Positions 26,671-39,399 of a stretch of 64,000 nt of DNA are shown here, piece after piece. Source of the DNA: Larimichthys crocea (taxonomy: Eukaryota; Chordata; Actinopteri; Sciaenidae); NCBI RefSeq assembly GCF_000972845.2, contig NC_040018.1, positions 2,647,632 through 2,711,631 of the forward strand, in the 5' to 3' direction. Position numbers and translations under genes: made by a program. How positions within the stretch are numbered: position 1 is the first letter of the stretch; each line of letters starts with the position of its first letter. The notes below the pieces were generated by a model. That model was not told the DNA's origin. It searched no databases and saw only the letters and a program-made list of their open reading frames with translations.

Positions 26671-26974
26671 AAGTTCATTCAGCACAACAAAACACACTGG
26701 GTTCATGAAAAACTCAAACTGTCACACAAGACAGTGATGATCAAATATGAAGCAAGGTCTGTTGCTGTATTGCTGATTCCTCTCAAGTGTTTTCAGAAAT
26801 ATATCATAGTGTACTGATTGGCTACGATATGAGAATGTGTGTGACCAGTCAAAACCAAGCACATACATCACCACAAGGTGCGCTCTTGTCCAAATAGCAA
26901 CGTTCCTAACGTTCCTAACTTTTTCCTCCTGGCTAAGAGAGGAAGAAGTTTGGCAAAGATGTGGAGAATCAGAG

Positions 26975-27310
26975 GTGGGCCGAATGGCGCCTGGATGCTC
27001 AAACAAGCCATCTGTAACATCACTTACCTGTCAATCAAAGCAGCAGTTGATTCTGCATAACTTTAACCTTCACATAATTTGAATGGGTAAGTTATATAAC
27101 AATTCACCCTCAGTACAGTTGTCATGAACGGGAAAATTAGCTATAGAGACCAAAACTGTTTTTTGTACCAGGCTGTAAACATGTTTATTTCTGCTGTGAA
27201 GTTGGACATTTTAACATGGGGACTGACTTGTTCTGTAACCGGCCTCAAGTGGACGTTTGAGGAGCTGCAGTTTTTGGCACTTACACTTCATTTCCAGCCA
27301 TGGAGGCCAT
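26975..27310 (+). repeat. Dispersed repeat family A, copy 3
   Basis: It runs from tggatgctcaaacaagcc through acctgtcaatcaaagcagc, taccaggctgtaaacatg and ttggacattttaacatgg to gcagtttttggcacttac. Identity to 17868-18275 is high over long stretches, suggesting relatively recent spread. Confidence 0.8.
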
Positions 27311-29702
27311 GCATATTATTGAGATGTGATAGTTTGAACATAATAGGGAAAAGGAACTTTAAACACAACGAAATAGTAATTTAATTTATACCGTGATAAA
27401 TATCAGCATCATTCAATATGAAAAACATTTTATGATAGATAGAACAGTTTTTGCCACATTGTATACTGTATATTGTACACAACATAAAGTTGCCACCACA
27501 TGAGCGTCAGAGCTATTTCCTCCATCTGAGTAAGAGAGAGTCTGACAGACAGAAAGTGATGGGCACTGGGCAGAGTGCCAGCCTCAGTGATAAGTGGAGC
27601 TATGAGTGTGGAGAAACCTGATAGCAGGATGGCAGCACTCAGCATGTTAGAGGTGAGGGACAGAGGGAGGGAGGGCGTAACACTGACAACAGCATTACTT
27701 TTAAGTGGTGGGCTTGAAGATATTAACACGAGATGCTGTTTGCCTGTGTGTGTGATGTGTGAGTTAATGACACATCAAGCAGGAGTGGTGCTGAGAGGAA
27801 ATCAAGCTAGACCAGTGAGTGAAGGTGAAACTCTATCACAGAGTCCCATACTTCCTTTTAGGCTCTGTGAGCTTATTTGTTTCAAATCCGGTGAAGTCTC
27901 TCAGAAAACTCAAACCACGTTTGCAACTGACAGTTCGAATCTTCGCTGTGCGGTCAATGTATCTCACAGTTACTTTCTGTTCTAAGCTGTAACCCACGCA
28001 ACTTCTTAAAAGCCACACCGCGCTATGCTTGGTAAGACTTTAGAAACACCCTGCGGTGCTTCCTTAATAGGTATGTTTATCTGCTAGCTCCCATTGTCAC
28101 GTTAACAAACATACACAACAGTGTCAGAATCTCAGCCATCTTCCAAACCTCTGAAACCCTTGCACATTTCACATTTTGACAACTGATTCAAAGGTCTGGC
28201 ATTCCTCTGAAAATGGCTGTTAGAGGCATCCGGAGACTTTTGTGAGCAGGATTAAAGTTGACTGCCTGATCCAGTACAGTGGACTCAGTGATGAGAACTC
28301 TTATTTTGCTTTGCGGTCATCTTCTAGTCTGCCTTATTACATTACATTACATTACATTTAGCTGACGCTTTTATCCAAAGTGACTTAAAATAAGTGCATC
28401 CAACCATGTGGAGACAACCCAAAATTGTGGATACAACTCAAAATGAATCACGTAACTTAACCAAATATGCTGAGCGGTTTCAAATGCTACATTTAAAACA
28501 ATAGATGGAGAAAAGGGCTGAATCTATAATTTTAATATATCAAGACACTTTGCTAACTTTTTTTTTAACCAGAGAAATGTCTATTTGGTTAAATAAACAG
28601 CATCAAACTCCACTTTTGACAAACTTTTGCTGAGGTTTGCAGACACATGATCATCGTTACCTGACAGGAAACACCTAACATGAAGATCATGTCTGTCTCA
28701 ATGGGTGGAGTTACAGATAAACTGTCATTTAGTCTAAATATAAAACTTGATAAACCTCATTAAATATTCAGTCAACAGCACTGTAGCTGGTGTGATTGCA
28801 TCAGCAGTACTGTACTTCGCCATTCCAGTTTCTTGAAGACAATATGATAGGTTCTGAATTTATTGCGGTGGGTGGAGCGGGGTAATTAGAGCTATTGATC
28901 TGGCTAAATGATAGCCTTCACCTAGTGCTGAAGGGCATGTGCTCAGCAAGCCCCAGTATTATCTGATGACCCATGAAATCGATGGCCTGGATGCAATCTC
29001 CCAGGTGATTTACCTCATCCCATTTATCTTACAAGGCTGAGTGGCTCCACATGCATGGAAAAAGCACATGAGGCCGTGCACCCTATTGCAGTGCATACTC
29101 TCAATAAACTTACATAAATGCTACACAATTCCCTCTGAAGTTTCCATGAGTGCAAACATCTTGTCTTGCCATCCTGAGGCACTGCGTGCAGGGGCTTGTT
29201 CCCTTGGAAACCATATTTTGCTCTGGTCCATAATGAACACGGTTCTCTGGTAGGCTGTCGAGTGACTAATAAAAAAATAATAATAAATGCATGGAGACAT
29301 TTGAAATGTCACCAAGATGTCTATCATGCAGAGAAATTTTAACATTAGAACAAGTAAGCACACAGTTGACCAACGATAATCAGTTAACAGAGCTGCAGCT
29401 TCTGCAAACAGTTTATATTTATAATTCATACTTTAAGAGTTAGTCTATGATATCGGACAAAACATATTTGGATGTTGAAGCATAACCATTAAAACTGACC
29501 CTTTACCAGAGACCATACAGGAGTGAATTGGAGATTATACTCGAAAATGAATGAATTAAACATAAAACTCTAGTACAATAACCCTAAAACTGTAATATAA
29601 AGTATTACAACTAGGCCAATATATTGTCTGATAGCATTACAGATGTATCAATATTGTTGTATTGGTCTGTCAAAAGATTAAATATAGCATGCAATAGTTT
29701 TT
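27311..29702. other. Non-coding apart from the short repeat at 28335-28408
   Basis: No gene or RNA recognised. The 136-codon plus ORF at 27575-27985 overlaps a 99-codon minus ORF and neither resembles a protein family. Confidence 0.5.
28335..28408 (+). repeat. attacattacattta repeat followed by conserved block
   Basis: Four to five attac units run into agctgacgcttttatccaaa, then gtgacttaaaataagtgc, a short repeat found in very many acanthopterygian genomes. Confidence 0.65.
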
Positions 29703-29896
29703 TTTTTAGATTATTTTTTTGGCCTTTTATGCCTTTAATGATAGGACAGCTGAAGATAGACAGGAAGCAGGGGGCAGAGAGAGGGGGAGTGAATGGCCGT
29801 CTGATGCGGGATTCGAGCCGGGGCCAGCTGCAGCGAGGACTGTGGCTTCCACACACGGGGCGGCCGCTTAACCCACTACGCCACCGACCGCCCCTA
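29703..29896 (-). mobile_element. tRNA-derived SINE-like element, third family
   Basis: On the minus strand it begins ggggcggtcggtggcgtag, with a B box read on plus as ggattcgagcc (29809-29819). It ends in a T-rich tail that reads on plus as ttttttggccttttatgcc, followed by tttaatgataggacagctg. This is a common fish repeat. Its two overlapping ORFs have no coding meaning. Confidence 0.75.
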
Positions 29897-32800
29897 TGCA
29901 GTAGTTTTAAACAGTTTATATTACAAGTCCTTTGGAAGAGCACCAGGCCTCAAAGCCAGTTGACATAGTGGCCAAACTATGTAATGACAGCGACAACGTT
30001 CCTAACATGATGAGCTATAAGCTTAAATTGTTAAAGAAATGCCTGTAAGATGGTGGATCCTCCTTAAAATGATTCAGAATTAGAATTTGACTTTAGTCTA
30101 GATTCGTGTCTAGAAGAGCCACACAATTAAATTATTTTATCCCTATTCAAGGTAGCGAAAGCGGAAGTTAACCGCTCGGAGGGTGGAAGTCTTTTGTGAG
30201 ATTTCTCTTCGGGCCCCACAATTGTATTTCATTTTATGCTCAGAAATTATCCATGCACCACTAAGCAACTTCTATAAATATGAACAGAGCCCTGCATCCA
30301 ACGTCCTTCCCTTTACACATCTGTTTTATATTAAGTGCAAGCAAGAACAACATAGATTGTCAAACTGTAACAGATTTTTCATAAAATTGCACTTGAATGT
30401 ATTTACATGAGCCCTCAGAACCACATTATGTCAATATAAAAAAATAAGTCACAGTTGAATCTTATGGAGAGACAACCCATGTATGTTTTGCCAGGTCATA
30501 AAATGTAACAGAAAGCTGGACGAATTACCGTTCCCATTAACATAATGAGGAAATACCAATTAACATGTAACATGCAATTTACAAAAATGCTGATAATGAC
30601 TTAATCAGTAAAATGTCATTATCCATTCATAGTTAGTACTGCATTATTAAACTTAAAACTGTGGACATTTTAATAATACTTTATTCCATAGTTTCATTCT
30701 TTAAATAAGGTTTAATAATCTCAATAAGAGGGAAAGACTGTGGTCTGGTTTAATGTGGAAAACATCCGTGGGGACTTAAATCATGAGACATTATGTTATT
30801 TTAAACATTTAACGTGTTTTTGTTGCCTAAATCTTACCACAGACGGGACGGGACACAATCTGCACACCCACCACCCAGCAAGTCTGATACGGTACATAAA
30901 AGTAGCACTTTGGTCATTCTCAAAAAACGCTGCCTGCTAACACAATCCAGTTCTAATTATGTTTGTAAGCACAACGTGAATGGTAAAACAACCTTCGAGC
31001 AGAGAAATGTAATTTCATGGTTTCTGGACGAGGCACTGTCCTGTTTTTTTATTGGTGGCAGTAGCTGCAGTAGAAGGGGTACTTGGCACCTCGCTGGTGT
31101 GTTATCATTCACTTGGTAAAGGCAGAGTGGGCCTCAGCATCATCACTAGGCTCCCTTTCACTCTCCAGCTGAAGGACAGGATAAGGTCACTTTGTTGACC
31201 TGCTGCTTACAGCAGCCACTTGGATGGTAATCACAAAAAATAACACCAACCCACTAAAGAGCCTTACACTGGGCTGCCCTGTAGACCTGGTCACAATGAG
31301 TGCTGACTAAATGAGCTTATTAATCACAGACAGCACCAGAGGCAGAGACATTCTGAATTCATTAATGCTTAGCAGTCTGAAAAAAAAAAGAGAGAGAGAC
31401 TATGAACTCATTTCAAATTGGCACCACGTGTACAACAAACACTCATGATTGTCGCATGAGTGTTTAATATTGTGTTCCAGGGCAAAAGGTCCATAGAATA
31501 TAACAACACTACAACTAACCTGCGTTTACAAGTACTAAATATTAAACAGAGACTCAAATTATAATTTATTTGTAAAAAAAAAAACACTATTTAAACTATT
31601 GTTATATTTTAACCACTTTTATGCAAATTTAGAAATGTAGCCACGTTCGAAGGCTCAGTACTAGTATCTAGTACTTACTTGCAGTGGCATTGGGATCAAT
31701 TCCAACCTTTTGCCCTTTGCTGCGTGTCGTCCCCCTCTCTTAATCCCTGCTTTCCTGTCACTCTATCTCACCTATCTCTGTCAAACAAAGCTTAAAAAAA
31801 GAAAGACAGAAAGAAGAAATGGACCAAAACATTGTCATGGCTGCGACATGACAGAGACGTGCTCGTTGGGGGTTTCGACACTTTGAGGAGGCTTGTGTCT
31901 TTTCTCACTTTTTCACTCTTGTTTACCTTTAGTACCTTAACACACAGCTGTATTTTTAAAAGAGCTTATTTGTCACAGGTTTTGTTCGCAGAGGACGGGG
32001 CTCTCTTTCACAGAGAGGATTACAACAAACCATCAGATTGGATTTTTTAAAAAAATTCCTTAAGATCCTCTCTGCATTTGAAATTCAGCTTTAAGTGAAT
32101 AAAATACAATTTGGAGAACATTTTACTCATGCTTCCTGCTGGTATAGACGGTAGGTAGGATTAAATGTGTGCTAATGTCAGAGAAAAGACTGCAGAGTGC
32201 ATGTGTGAAGACCTACATATGCACACATACATACAATATATATATAGCAGCCAAATAGGACAAACAAATGCATGGGTTTTAGCCAGAAAAGGGACTTCAC
32301 TGTTTTTTGTTCAGAGACTGCTCATGTCTGTGTTTGTCTCTTTTGATAAGGCCCTTTCATCTTGTTTGCATTGATTACAGGCTGACGAGTCACAGTGATA
32401 CACTTAGGGGCCCTATTCATGTCTGCAGCCCCCGCGACACACACTGGGTCCATTGTGGCGAGGAATGTCTCCTTTCATGGCCTGAACTCGCCTGTGAAAG
32501 CACGTCAATAATCCCTAGTCAGTGGGTGCTTCACAATACTGCTGCGACCATCCCACCAACCAGACCACTCTGTCCCCTTTTTGCACTCCTCTGAGGAAAA
32601 GTGAGTTGAAAGAGCGGGCCGTTGAATGGACGGAGTAATTAATCTGATGGATGCTGATAATCAAACAACTTCTCAAAGGTGAGACCACTGTAGTATACAA
32701 TCCTTCATTTATAACCCTCTCACATACAACACCAAGTATCTTGAGAACAGTTTTATTGCTTCGCACAGCCCCTCCTTGTTTTCACACTGCAGGCCTCCAA

Positions 32801-33687
32801 AAGGCGACAGGACAGGAAGTATCAAGGTCCTTGTATACAGCAGAAGCAGGAACCAGCATTGGTCCGCTATAGAAGCTGTGGTTGAGGTACTGAGGATTTG
32901 TTTGAGCGGAGAATGTGATACCATAAGCAGAATAAATGGGATTTGAGTCTTCAGTGGCCACTAAAGCCATTGAAAATATACATCACATATATTTATTTTG
33001 GGGGTGGTGTGGAGGAGAGCAAGAGGAGGCTGAAGGAATCCATTGGCTGAGCTCTCGTAGCGATGGAAGTGAAAAGAGCCAATCATTGCTCTGTAAAGAA
33101 TTAAAACCACCTCTGCAAATAGCCCCAATATTTGTGTAGTGCCTCAGAGTGGGAGTTTTCACAGCGTCTGGGTTTCCAGTGCAAATAAACAGTGCAGAGG
33201 TCTACAAGGGTGGACTGGCCCCCCTTATCCCAGAGGTGAAGCCCACTCCTTTGTTGCTGCCTAATCTAGGCCACTCTCTATTGAGTGGGATGAAAAGTGG
33301 ATCTCTGTGTGTGAGTGTTTGTGTTTGTGTGCCAGTCTGTGTGTGTGTGTGTGTGTATGTGTGTGACGTGTCCACAGTCCTGAATGTGTGAGATGAAGCT
33401 GTATGATAATGTCTGTTTGTATGTGGTTCTTGAATCAGAGTCGCGGGCCCGTGGAGACCGCCGCTGTGTTTGCCAGTTCCCAGATAACCCACATCCTTAC
33501 ACTACACCTACACATACCAATCCCAGGATCCTCAGCGCAGAGCAAACTGACAAATATCGGCACAACTGACCAACAATTCTGCATAACCCAACAGTAGCTG
33601 CCCGCTTGAGATATGATGAATAGAAGACGACGTTGAGATGCAAGCAGCTGACTTTAGACGGCGGAAAACAGACTTGTATACATACAA
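29897..33687. other. Non-coding apart from the SINE fragment at 31682-31812
   Basis: No gene seen. There is a GT tract near 33335-33365. 32380-33130 is a more balanced, largely repeat-free segment. Confidence 0.5.
31682..31812 (+). mobile_element. Fragment of the third SINE-like family, opposite orientation
   Basis: It contains gggatcaattccaacc, gccctttgctgcgtgtcg and ttcctgtcactctatctc, then an A-rich end (aaaaaaagaaagac). It is the plus-oriented counterpart of 29703-29896 lacking the tRNA-like head. Confidence 0.65.
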
Positions 33688-34053
33688 CTTAAAGGTCCAG
33701 TGTGTACGATGAGAGGGGGCTCCGTTTATTTACAGAATATGGCAGAAATGTAATATAATATGCTGTTTTAATTAGTGTTTAATCACCAGAAAACAAGCAT
33801 TTTTATTTTTGTTACCTTAGAATGAGACTTTTATATCTACAGATGCAGCAGGGTTTCTTCCACGGAGTCCACCATGTTTCTACAGTATAGCCCAAGAAGG
33901 ACAGACTAAACACTGGCTTTGTTGTTTTCTCATGTTTTGTGGCCACTGTAGTTTCTCCTAGGAGAAGCTAGGAAGGAGAGGGTGACACCAGAGGGTTGCA
34001 ATCCGCAACTATGCTGCTTGATGCCACTAAATCCTTCATACAGGACATTTAAG
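33688..34053 (+). mobile_element. MITE-like element with terminal inverted repeats, full copy
   Basis: The left end is cttaaaggtccagtgtgta and the right end tacaggacatttaag, imperfect inverted repeats about 365 bp apart. Internal landmarks are gttaccttagaatgagac, ccaccatgtttctacagtat and gatgccactaaatcc. It is non-coding, so presumably moved by a transposase made elsewhere. The superfamily is not determined. Confidence 0.7.
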
Positions 34054-37000
34054 AGCTCTGCCTGTCACTACAAAGTAGACGTCATCACAGGTCCATTGTG
34101 CTGTCACAGGTCTCAGGTTTGTGTGTCAATATGTTGAATATGATAAAATAAAATATATGTGGTCTGTCATAATCACAGGAAATCCTGTGAGAAATCCACA
34201 GATGTGTTTTTTGTGAAACACGTCTGTGATATTTAGAGAAGAATGATCCAATGTTCTGGACGTCATTAGACTGCATCATACATCATAAGGAACCAAAAGT
34301 TAGACCTCTACCGCAAAAGCATTATGTGGGTGATTGGAGGATAGCAGATCTTATAGATGTTTGTTTTCCATAATAAATCATCTTCCTTGAGAGGGAAGTC
34401 CAGATTAAAACCGCAGAAACTGAAAGTATATGACCGTAAAAGCTCTTCAAGGAAGTACACAGTTTCTTGAAACTTGAAACAAACTTCCTAAAACCATCTC
34501 AGCGTCATCTGCATGTATAGTGACGTGAAAATGAATAGGTTGAAATAGTGCCTTGGCAAGTGACTTACAAGTGATCATAAAATACTTAGTAATTTGCTCC
34601 CTCTTTATACTTGGCAACAGTCCATATTTGAGGTGGAGGAGGAGGTTTTTAGCATTGCCACTCTTGTCAGGCACTTCAGCCTGGCAAACTGGTTTCATCA
34701 CACATAAAAACACAGATTTAATCAAGTGTTCAGATAGACACATCAACGTTCATACCTATGGGCAATATTAGTCACTAACACACCTGGAAAGCACGGCTGT
34801 GAATTTGGGAGGAAACCAGCGTTCACACAGAAAGTGCCCGTGAGGTGAACCACTGATCCAATGTGAGTCTGAGTCTGAGCCCCGTCTCCCGACAACGATC
34901 AATCTTTCAAGTTATGAGTGATTTTACGAATGCTCTTAAATCTTCATATGTGTCTGTAAACTTTGACGTAACTGTCGCTCAAGGCAGATGTTACCCATAG
35001 GCTTCATAAATTAGCACCTCACCTATTGTTGTCAGTCTGTCAACATTTCTTCATTAGATTTGATATGTGTGACAAACACACGCTTATATATATATGTGTG
35101 TGTGTATAGAGAGAGAGAATATATGTAACCTCAAAATATGCCATCTCTTCTTCAGACAGAAGAGATGGATCAATGATGGCATAAACTGGCAGATTGGCAA
35201 AATTGAATCTTTGAATGATTGTTTATCAGTTATAAACTAACACACACAGATAAACTTAACAATATTATTAATCATAATATGTCTTGTTTTCCAGTTTTAA
35301 CATTGTTCATTTGCTAAGATCACTGACGTTTATGATATAAACTATAAAAACTAAGCATATGAGCACTTGTTAGTCTGCGATCATTTCTAAGAGGAGTTAT
35401 GATGCTTTTAGGGCCTTAAGGTTGTAATATGTGTTTTACAATCATCCTGGCCTTTAGATGTTTTTTAGGGATCTTAATCTTTACAACGGAGGCTGCACAA
35501 AGTTAGAGGCTAACCTGGATTCACGTATCTGTTCTTGTCTTGGTACCATTTTTCTCACATGCAGCCATGCCTCTTGCAGTGTGTGTTAGCAGTTATGTGG
35601 TCAAAGGTCAAACAACGAGAGACAGAGAGGAAATTATTTTCCTTGACAGAAAGATGATAATCAGATTTTTCCCCCTCATAACTCAGTAATGAAGTTTTCA
35701 TACTTTTTTTATTAAAGTATATGAAGCATATTATCTTAAAGACTGGAATATTTCTCCATAGCATAGCTCGGTTATTTAATGAACTTGTGTGCAAACCTTC
35801 TTGTTCAGTTCCACGTTTGGGCTGCGTCACACTAAAGCCTCATTTGTAACGTCTGCATATTTCTGCACCTGCTTACACTTTTACTGTGTTACATGTCACC
35901 ACAATAACCAGGAAATTCAGGTGCATCACTGATAAGAAATTTCTATATCATGTCACTTTACCAAGTTACTCATGCATTGCATTATTTCACTTCTAGGTTG
36001 ACTGGATCTCTGACACTGTGTCATCTTCAAGATAATAAGTTATAATTGAACTAAGGATAAAATTTCACCTCTTTGCGCATTCACATGATGAGTGCAACTG
36101 ATGTCACAACATGACTGGGTGTAAATTGCAAGTGGGTGTCTTACAGTATTGTGATGGTAGTTAGTTAACAACGAATATACCATACGTGTTGACATCTACA
36201 GTTAGTGCTTATTACCAGCAGCTGAGAGAACTAATAAATTTCCCACTGGAAGTACAAAGAGTTCATGCAGTATGTTGCTCATACAGCCAAACTACAACGA
36301 TCACAAACTACGACTACAAAGATAATTTATCATTAGGGAAGTTTTGTGTGAGAAACCTTCTTTAAAGTCCCCCCAGTGAGCATGTAGCTTACTGACATGC
36401 CCTCAGTGTATGAGTTATTATCCCAACTCATGTCAGAGCATCTGCAGGAGGGATGCATTTGTTGCTAAGCAACAGCTAAAGCTCGCAGCATGCTAGCTGC
36501 AGTTATGTTCAAATTTTAGTATGCTGCATGACTTTTGGGCACTTTTTAATGCTTTATATGAAAATAAAACGGAGTTTAGGTATGAAATAGTTCTATGTGA
36601 ATTTTTAGAAATATTGTGCTTACATAATAAAAAAAAACATAAAATAAAATGAGATGCACTTTTCACATGCTTTTATCAGTACACACCTTAGGCACTGCAA
36701 ACTAATAGTCATAGATCTGATATATATCTGATACAGTTGGTTTGACTGGGTTACTGCCAATATTTATTCAACGGTTTGCATCATAATCAGCGTAGAAACA
36801 CAAGTTGTTTTATTGTCATTGTGCAGAGAACATGCAGTTAAACCAACGTCCGTAAATGTCATACAAGCGAGCCAACGGCTTCCTCAAATTTAAATGTTAA
36901 GGGGTGAAATGGACACCCATTTACACCAATAAATACACGTTTTTTTTTATTTGTTTTTATTTTAGTAAAAGAATATGAGTCGAAGCAGAGCAGTGAAACG

Positions 37001-37358
37001 AGCCAATGTTCGAGCGAGGTAAAAGCTTTGTTTTGCAGCAAATGTTTTCAATGGAGGAGGGGTTGAAAAGAGAGGAGAGGAGGTGGTGGTGGTGGTGGGG
37101 AGGAATCAAACTGATATTTAGCCCCTACTGGCTTTTTTTTTTCCCCCTGCTTTTGTTTTATGCTCGGCTCTTTTTACCACATGGTAGTGACAGATTGTTT
37201 GAGCTGAAAGGAAAAGCCATTCGAAGCTAATTAAGCAGCCATTCCAGGCACTATTCGCAGGCAGGAGGGAGAGTAGCACAGGCATTTGTCAGCGCCGTAC
37301 CCAACGTGGGTTTAATTGACAACTCCTGCTCCTGACTGACAGCTTTTCCAGCGAGGAG
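34054..37358. other. Non-coding, AT-rich flank of the promoter zone
   Basis: No gene seen. A compound ta/gt/ga microsatellite lies at 35084-35120. Composition turns GC-richer after about 37,230, where the promoter-like zone begins. Confidence 0.5.
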
Positions 37359-37439
37359 CCAATCGCAAGCGGCGCAGGGAGACAGCTGCGACGCCATTGG
37401 ATAGAACCCGGTGAAGGGGGTGGGGAGACCCACGTGGGG
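37359..37439 (+). promoter_or_regulatory. Second CCAAT/E-box cluster, about 0.7 kb upstream of the first
   Basis: CCAAT at 37359-37363, ATTGG at 37396-37400 and CCCACGTGGGG at 37429-37439 occur within 81 bp. This repeats the composition of the cluster at 38091-38186. It may be an alternative promoter or upstream enhancer of tle3, or the promoter of an unseen divergent transcript. No ORF of note runs leftward from it. Confidence 0.4.
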
Positions 37440-38090
37440 TTGAGCACAGAGAGCAGCGCTTGATAGGCTGGTCTCCTCACACGGGCGCAGACGTGTTGTA
37501 GTCTACCTTAGCGCTGCTGATAGGAGAGCTTGTAGATGCTTGAGGTCTCGTTAGAAATAGGTCGATCAATTCAAGTTACTCAAAGGACACTCTGCTGTAG
37601 ATTAAGCGGCATTCACATCTTCTTGCGCACTTTCGGGTTTTTTTTTGAATGAATTTCTCAGCTCCCTATTTTTGTTGGCATAGTAACAGGACTTATTTCT
37701 TTTTTTTCTCCTTTCTTTTTCTTGGCATCCACCATTTCGGCTTTGAATCGAGAGCAGAGAGTGTGATCTTCCTGTTTCACACTTGTTCAGGGTCACATAT
37801 TGAGCACATTTGCCTATATTAAAATAAATAAATTCAGTGTTTGGCTAGTTTTGGTTTGTCTTCCTGTTTACACCGCCACAGCGTGCTTGAGTCTTCTTCT
37901 TTTTTTTCTTCTTCTTAGTAATCACACTCGCATGTGTGCACTCATAATGTGAGACGTTGAACGCACGGATAATATATATAAATTATTGCCTTTTTTTTTT
38001 TGTTTTGAACAAGCTTGTTGAACGGCACTGAATGTCACTTCAAATCCAAAATGGACGAACATGTGAGGTCACATCTCGCAGGGGGGGCGT

Positions 38091-38186
38091 CCAATCAGAA
38101 CGCGAGTGCTGCCGGACACCCCCACGTGGGGGACGCGGCGCCGTGATTGGCCGACGTTGCTAAACTCCTTCGGCGAACGCAATTGG
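38091..38186 (+). promoter_or_regulatory. tle3: Proximal promoter cluster of tle3: three CCAAT/ATTGG boxes and an E-box palindrome
   Basis: Within 96 bp there is a CCAAT box at 38091-38095, inverted boxes (ATTGG) at 38146-38150 and 38182-38186, and a 14-bp perfect palindrome with a CACGTG core at 38119-38132. The surroundings are rich in CpG (gacgcggcgccg, gcgagcgcgcggcgg). This spacing is typical of NF-Y-driven CpG-island promoters. It lies about 1.2 kb upstream of the start codon. A TATATTT at 38301-38307 could be a weak TATA element. Confidence 0.6.
38119..38132. promoter_or_regulatory. 14-bp perfect palindrome with CACGTG E-box
   Basis: CCCCCACGTGGGGG reads the same on both strands. The CACGTG core is bound by bHLH and bHLH-Zip factors (MYC/MAX, USF and HES/HEY classes). 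HES factors recruit Groucho/TLE, so feedback is thinkable but not shown. Confidence 0.55.
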
Positions 38187-38879
38187 TTAGAGCACGGCCC
38201 CTCTCTCGGCAGTCGGGTCCTCGTGTCAGTGCACAGTCTGTGTGTGGTACAGCGAGCGCGCGGCGGAGGAGCTGGGTATACCCAACGGCAGAGCTCGTGG
38301 TATATTTCACAACGGCCGACATTTTAAAAAAATTAACCCGTTTTTTTTTTTTTTTTACACCGAATAATAATCTTTGGACTTACTGGAAGATTCGCGTACC
38401 ACTACTGGATTTAACATAGGCTTTCTTTTGAAGTTGTCTGCGGTCGACAACTCGTCCCAGTCGAGGGGTTTCCAACGTCCGACCGGACGGAGAGAGAGAA
38501 AGAGAGAGAGAGAGACGCTCTCCGCGTCGGGATCACCGGGGTTTTTTTTAAGGACTCTCAAGAGGGGGTTGCAAAGAAGTAGAGAAGTGTTGTGACGGAC
38601 ATTTTCCGCCCTCATCTACTCCTCTGTGGTGACGGTTACAAGTCAAAGGATATTAAAGCTTTGTGTCTGGATCCTACGTTTGTACCTGTACAAGAAGAGA
38701 GAGAGAGAGAGAGAGGAGGAGGAATCAGTCCAGACAAAAGGTAAAAAAGGGCGACATGAAGAGAGCCGCTAACAAGGCGGGTGGAGGTGGAGGTGGTGGT
38801 GGTGTGGCTTTATGGCAACCGACTTTGAAAGCAGCAGCAGCTCCTTGTTTTCTGATCTTCCCGGACCACCGAAACAACC

Positions 38880-38880
<1 letters not shown>

Positions 38881-38918
<38 letters not shown>

Positions 38919-38919
38919 A
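38881..38919. repeat. (GT)n microsatellite in the promoter/leader zone of tle3
   Basis: About 18 GT units, 480 bp upstream of the start codon, in a region that may be transcribed as 5' leader or leader intron. Confidence 0.95.
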
Positions 38920-39197
38920 AGACAAGTCGTTAGATTTACGAGAAATAACAAAGCCTCATGTCGGTGATCAAAAAGTAGCAACTTTGGGATTTATTTGACA
39001 CCGAGGATCAAACAACGTGCTTTTGTGATGCAAATCAATGCGACAGATTTGTTTATTTCCTTTGACATAAAATTTGAATATTTTGGATTTTTTTTTTTTT
39101 TTTTAATTCTCAGGAAGCAGCAGCAGAAGTTGTTAAAGATTTAAAATCCATGTCATGTTTAAGCTGTCACAGTGATCACGTTTTTCTGTGTGTTCAG

Positions 39198-39399
39198 GTA
39201 CAAAAGGTGACACATCCAGCGGTTGCTTGGTTGGTCGGGGGGGGGTCTGAGTGCGCGCCTCGCAGCCGAGAACAGGGCTTTGTCCGCCGCCATCCTGCGT
39301 ATACAGGGGAGGGGGTGGCGGTGATACATACCGCACCTTCACTGGGATTAAGAGAGAGAGAGAGAGCACGCCGAATTCCCCCTGTGGAAAGGACGCGAC
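39198..39399 (+). other. tle3: Probable 5' untranslated leader just upstream of the tle3 start codon
   Basis: From 39198, after the acceptor-like ttctgtgtgttcag, there is no ATG before the true start at 39400. The stretch is GC-rich with a G-run (39238-39246) and a GA repeat (39349-39367). A second acceptor candidate with a long T tract ends at 39113. A possible leader donor, caaaag|gtaaaa, sits at 38740/38741. Whether the leader is spliced or continuous is unknown. Confidence 0.45.

Noticed and set aside
28335..28365. Short direct repeats resembling a CRISPR array
   Set aside because: Simple tandem attac units in a eukaryotic repeat; no spacers and no cas genes.
38301..38307. TATATTT as the tle3 TATA box
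   Set aside because: Kept only as a remark; AT-rich words are frequent here and CpG-type promoters usually lack TATA. No initiation data.
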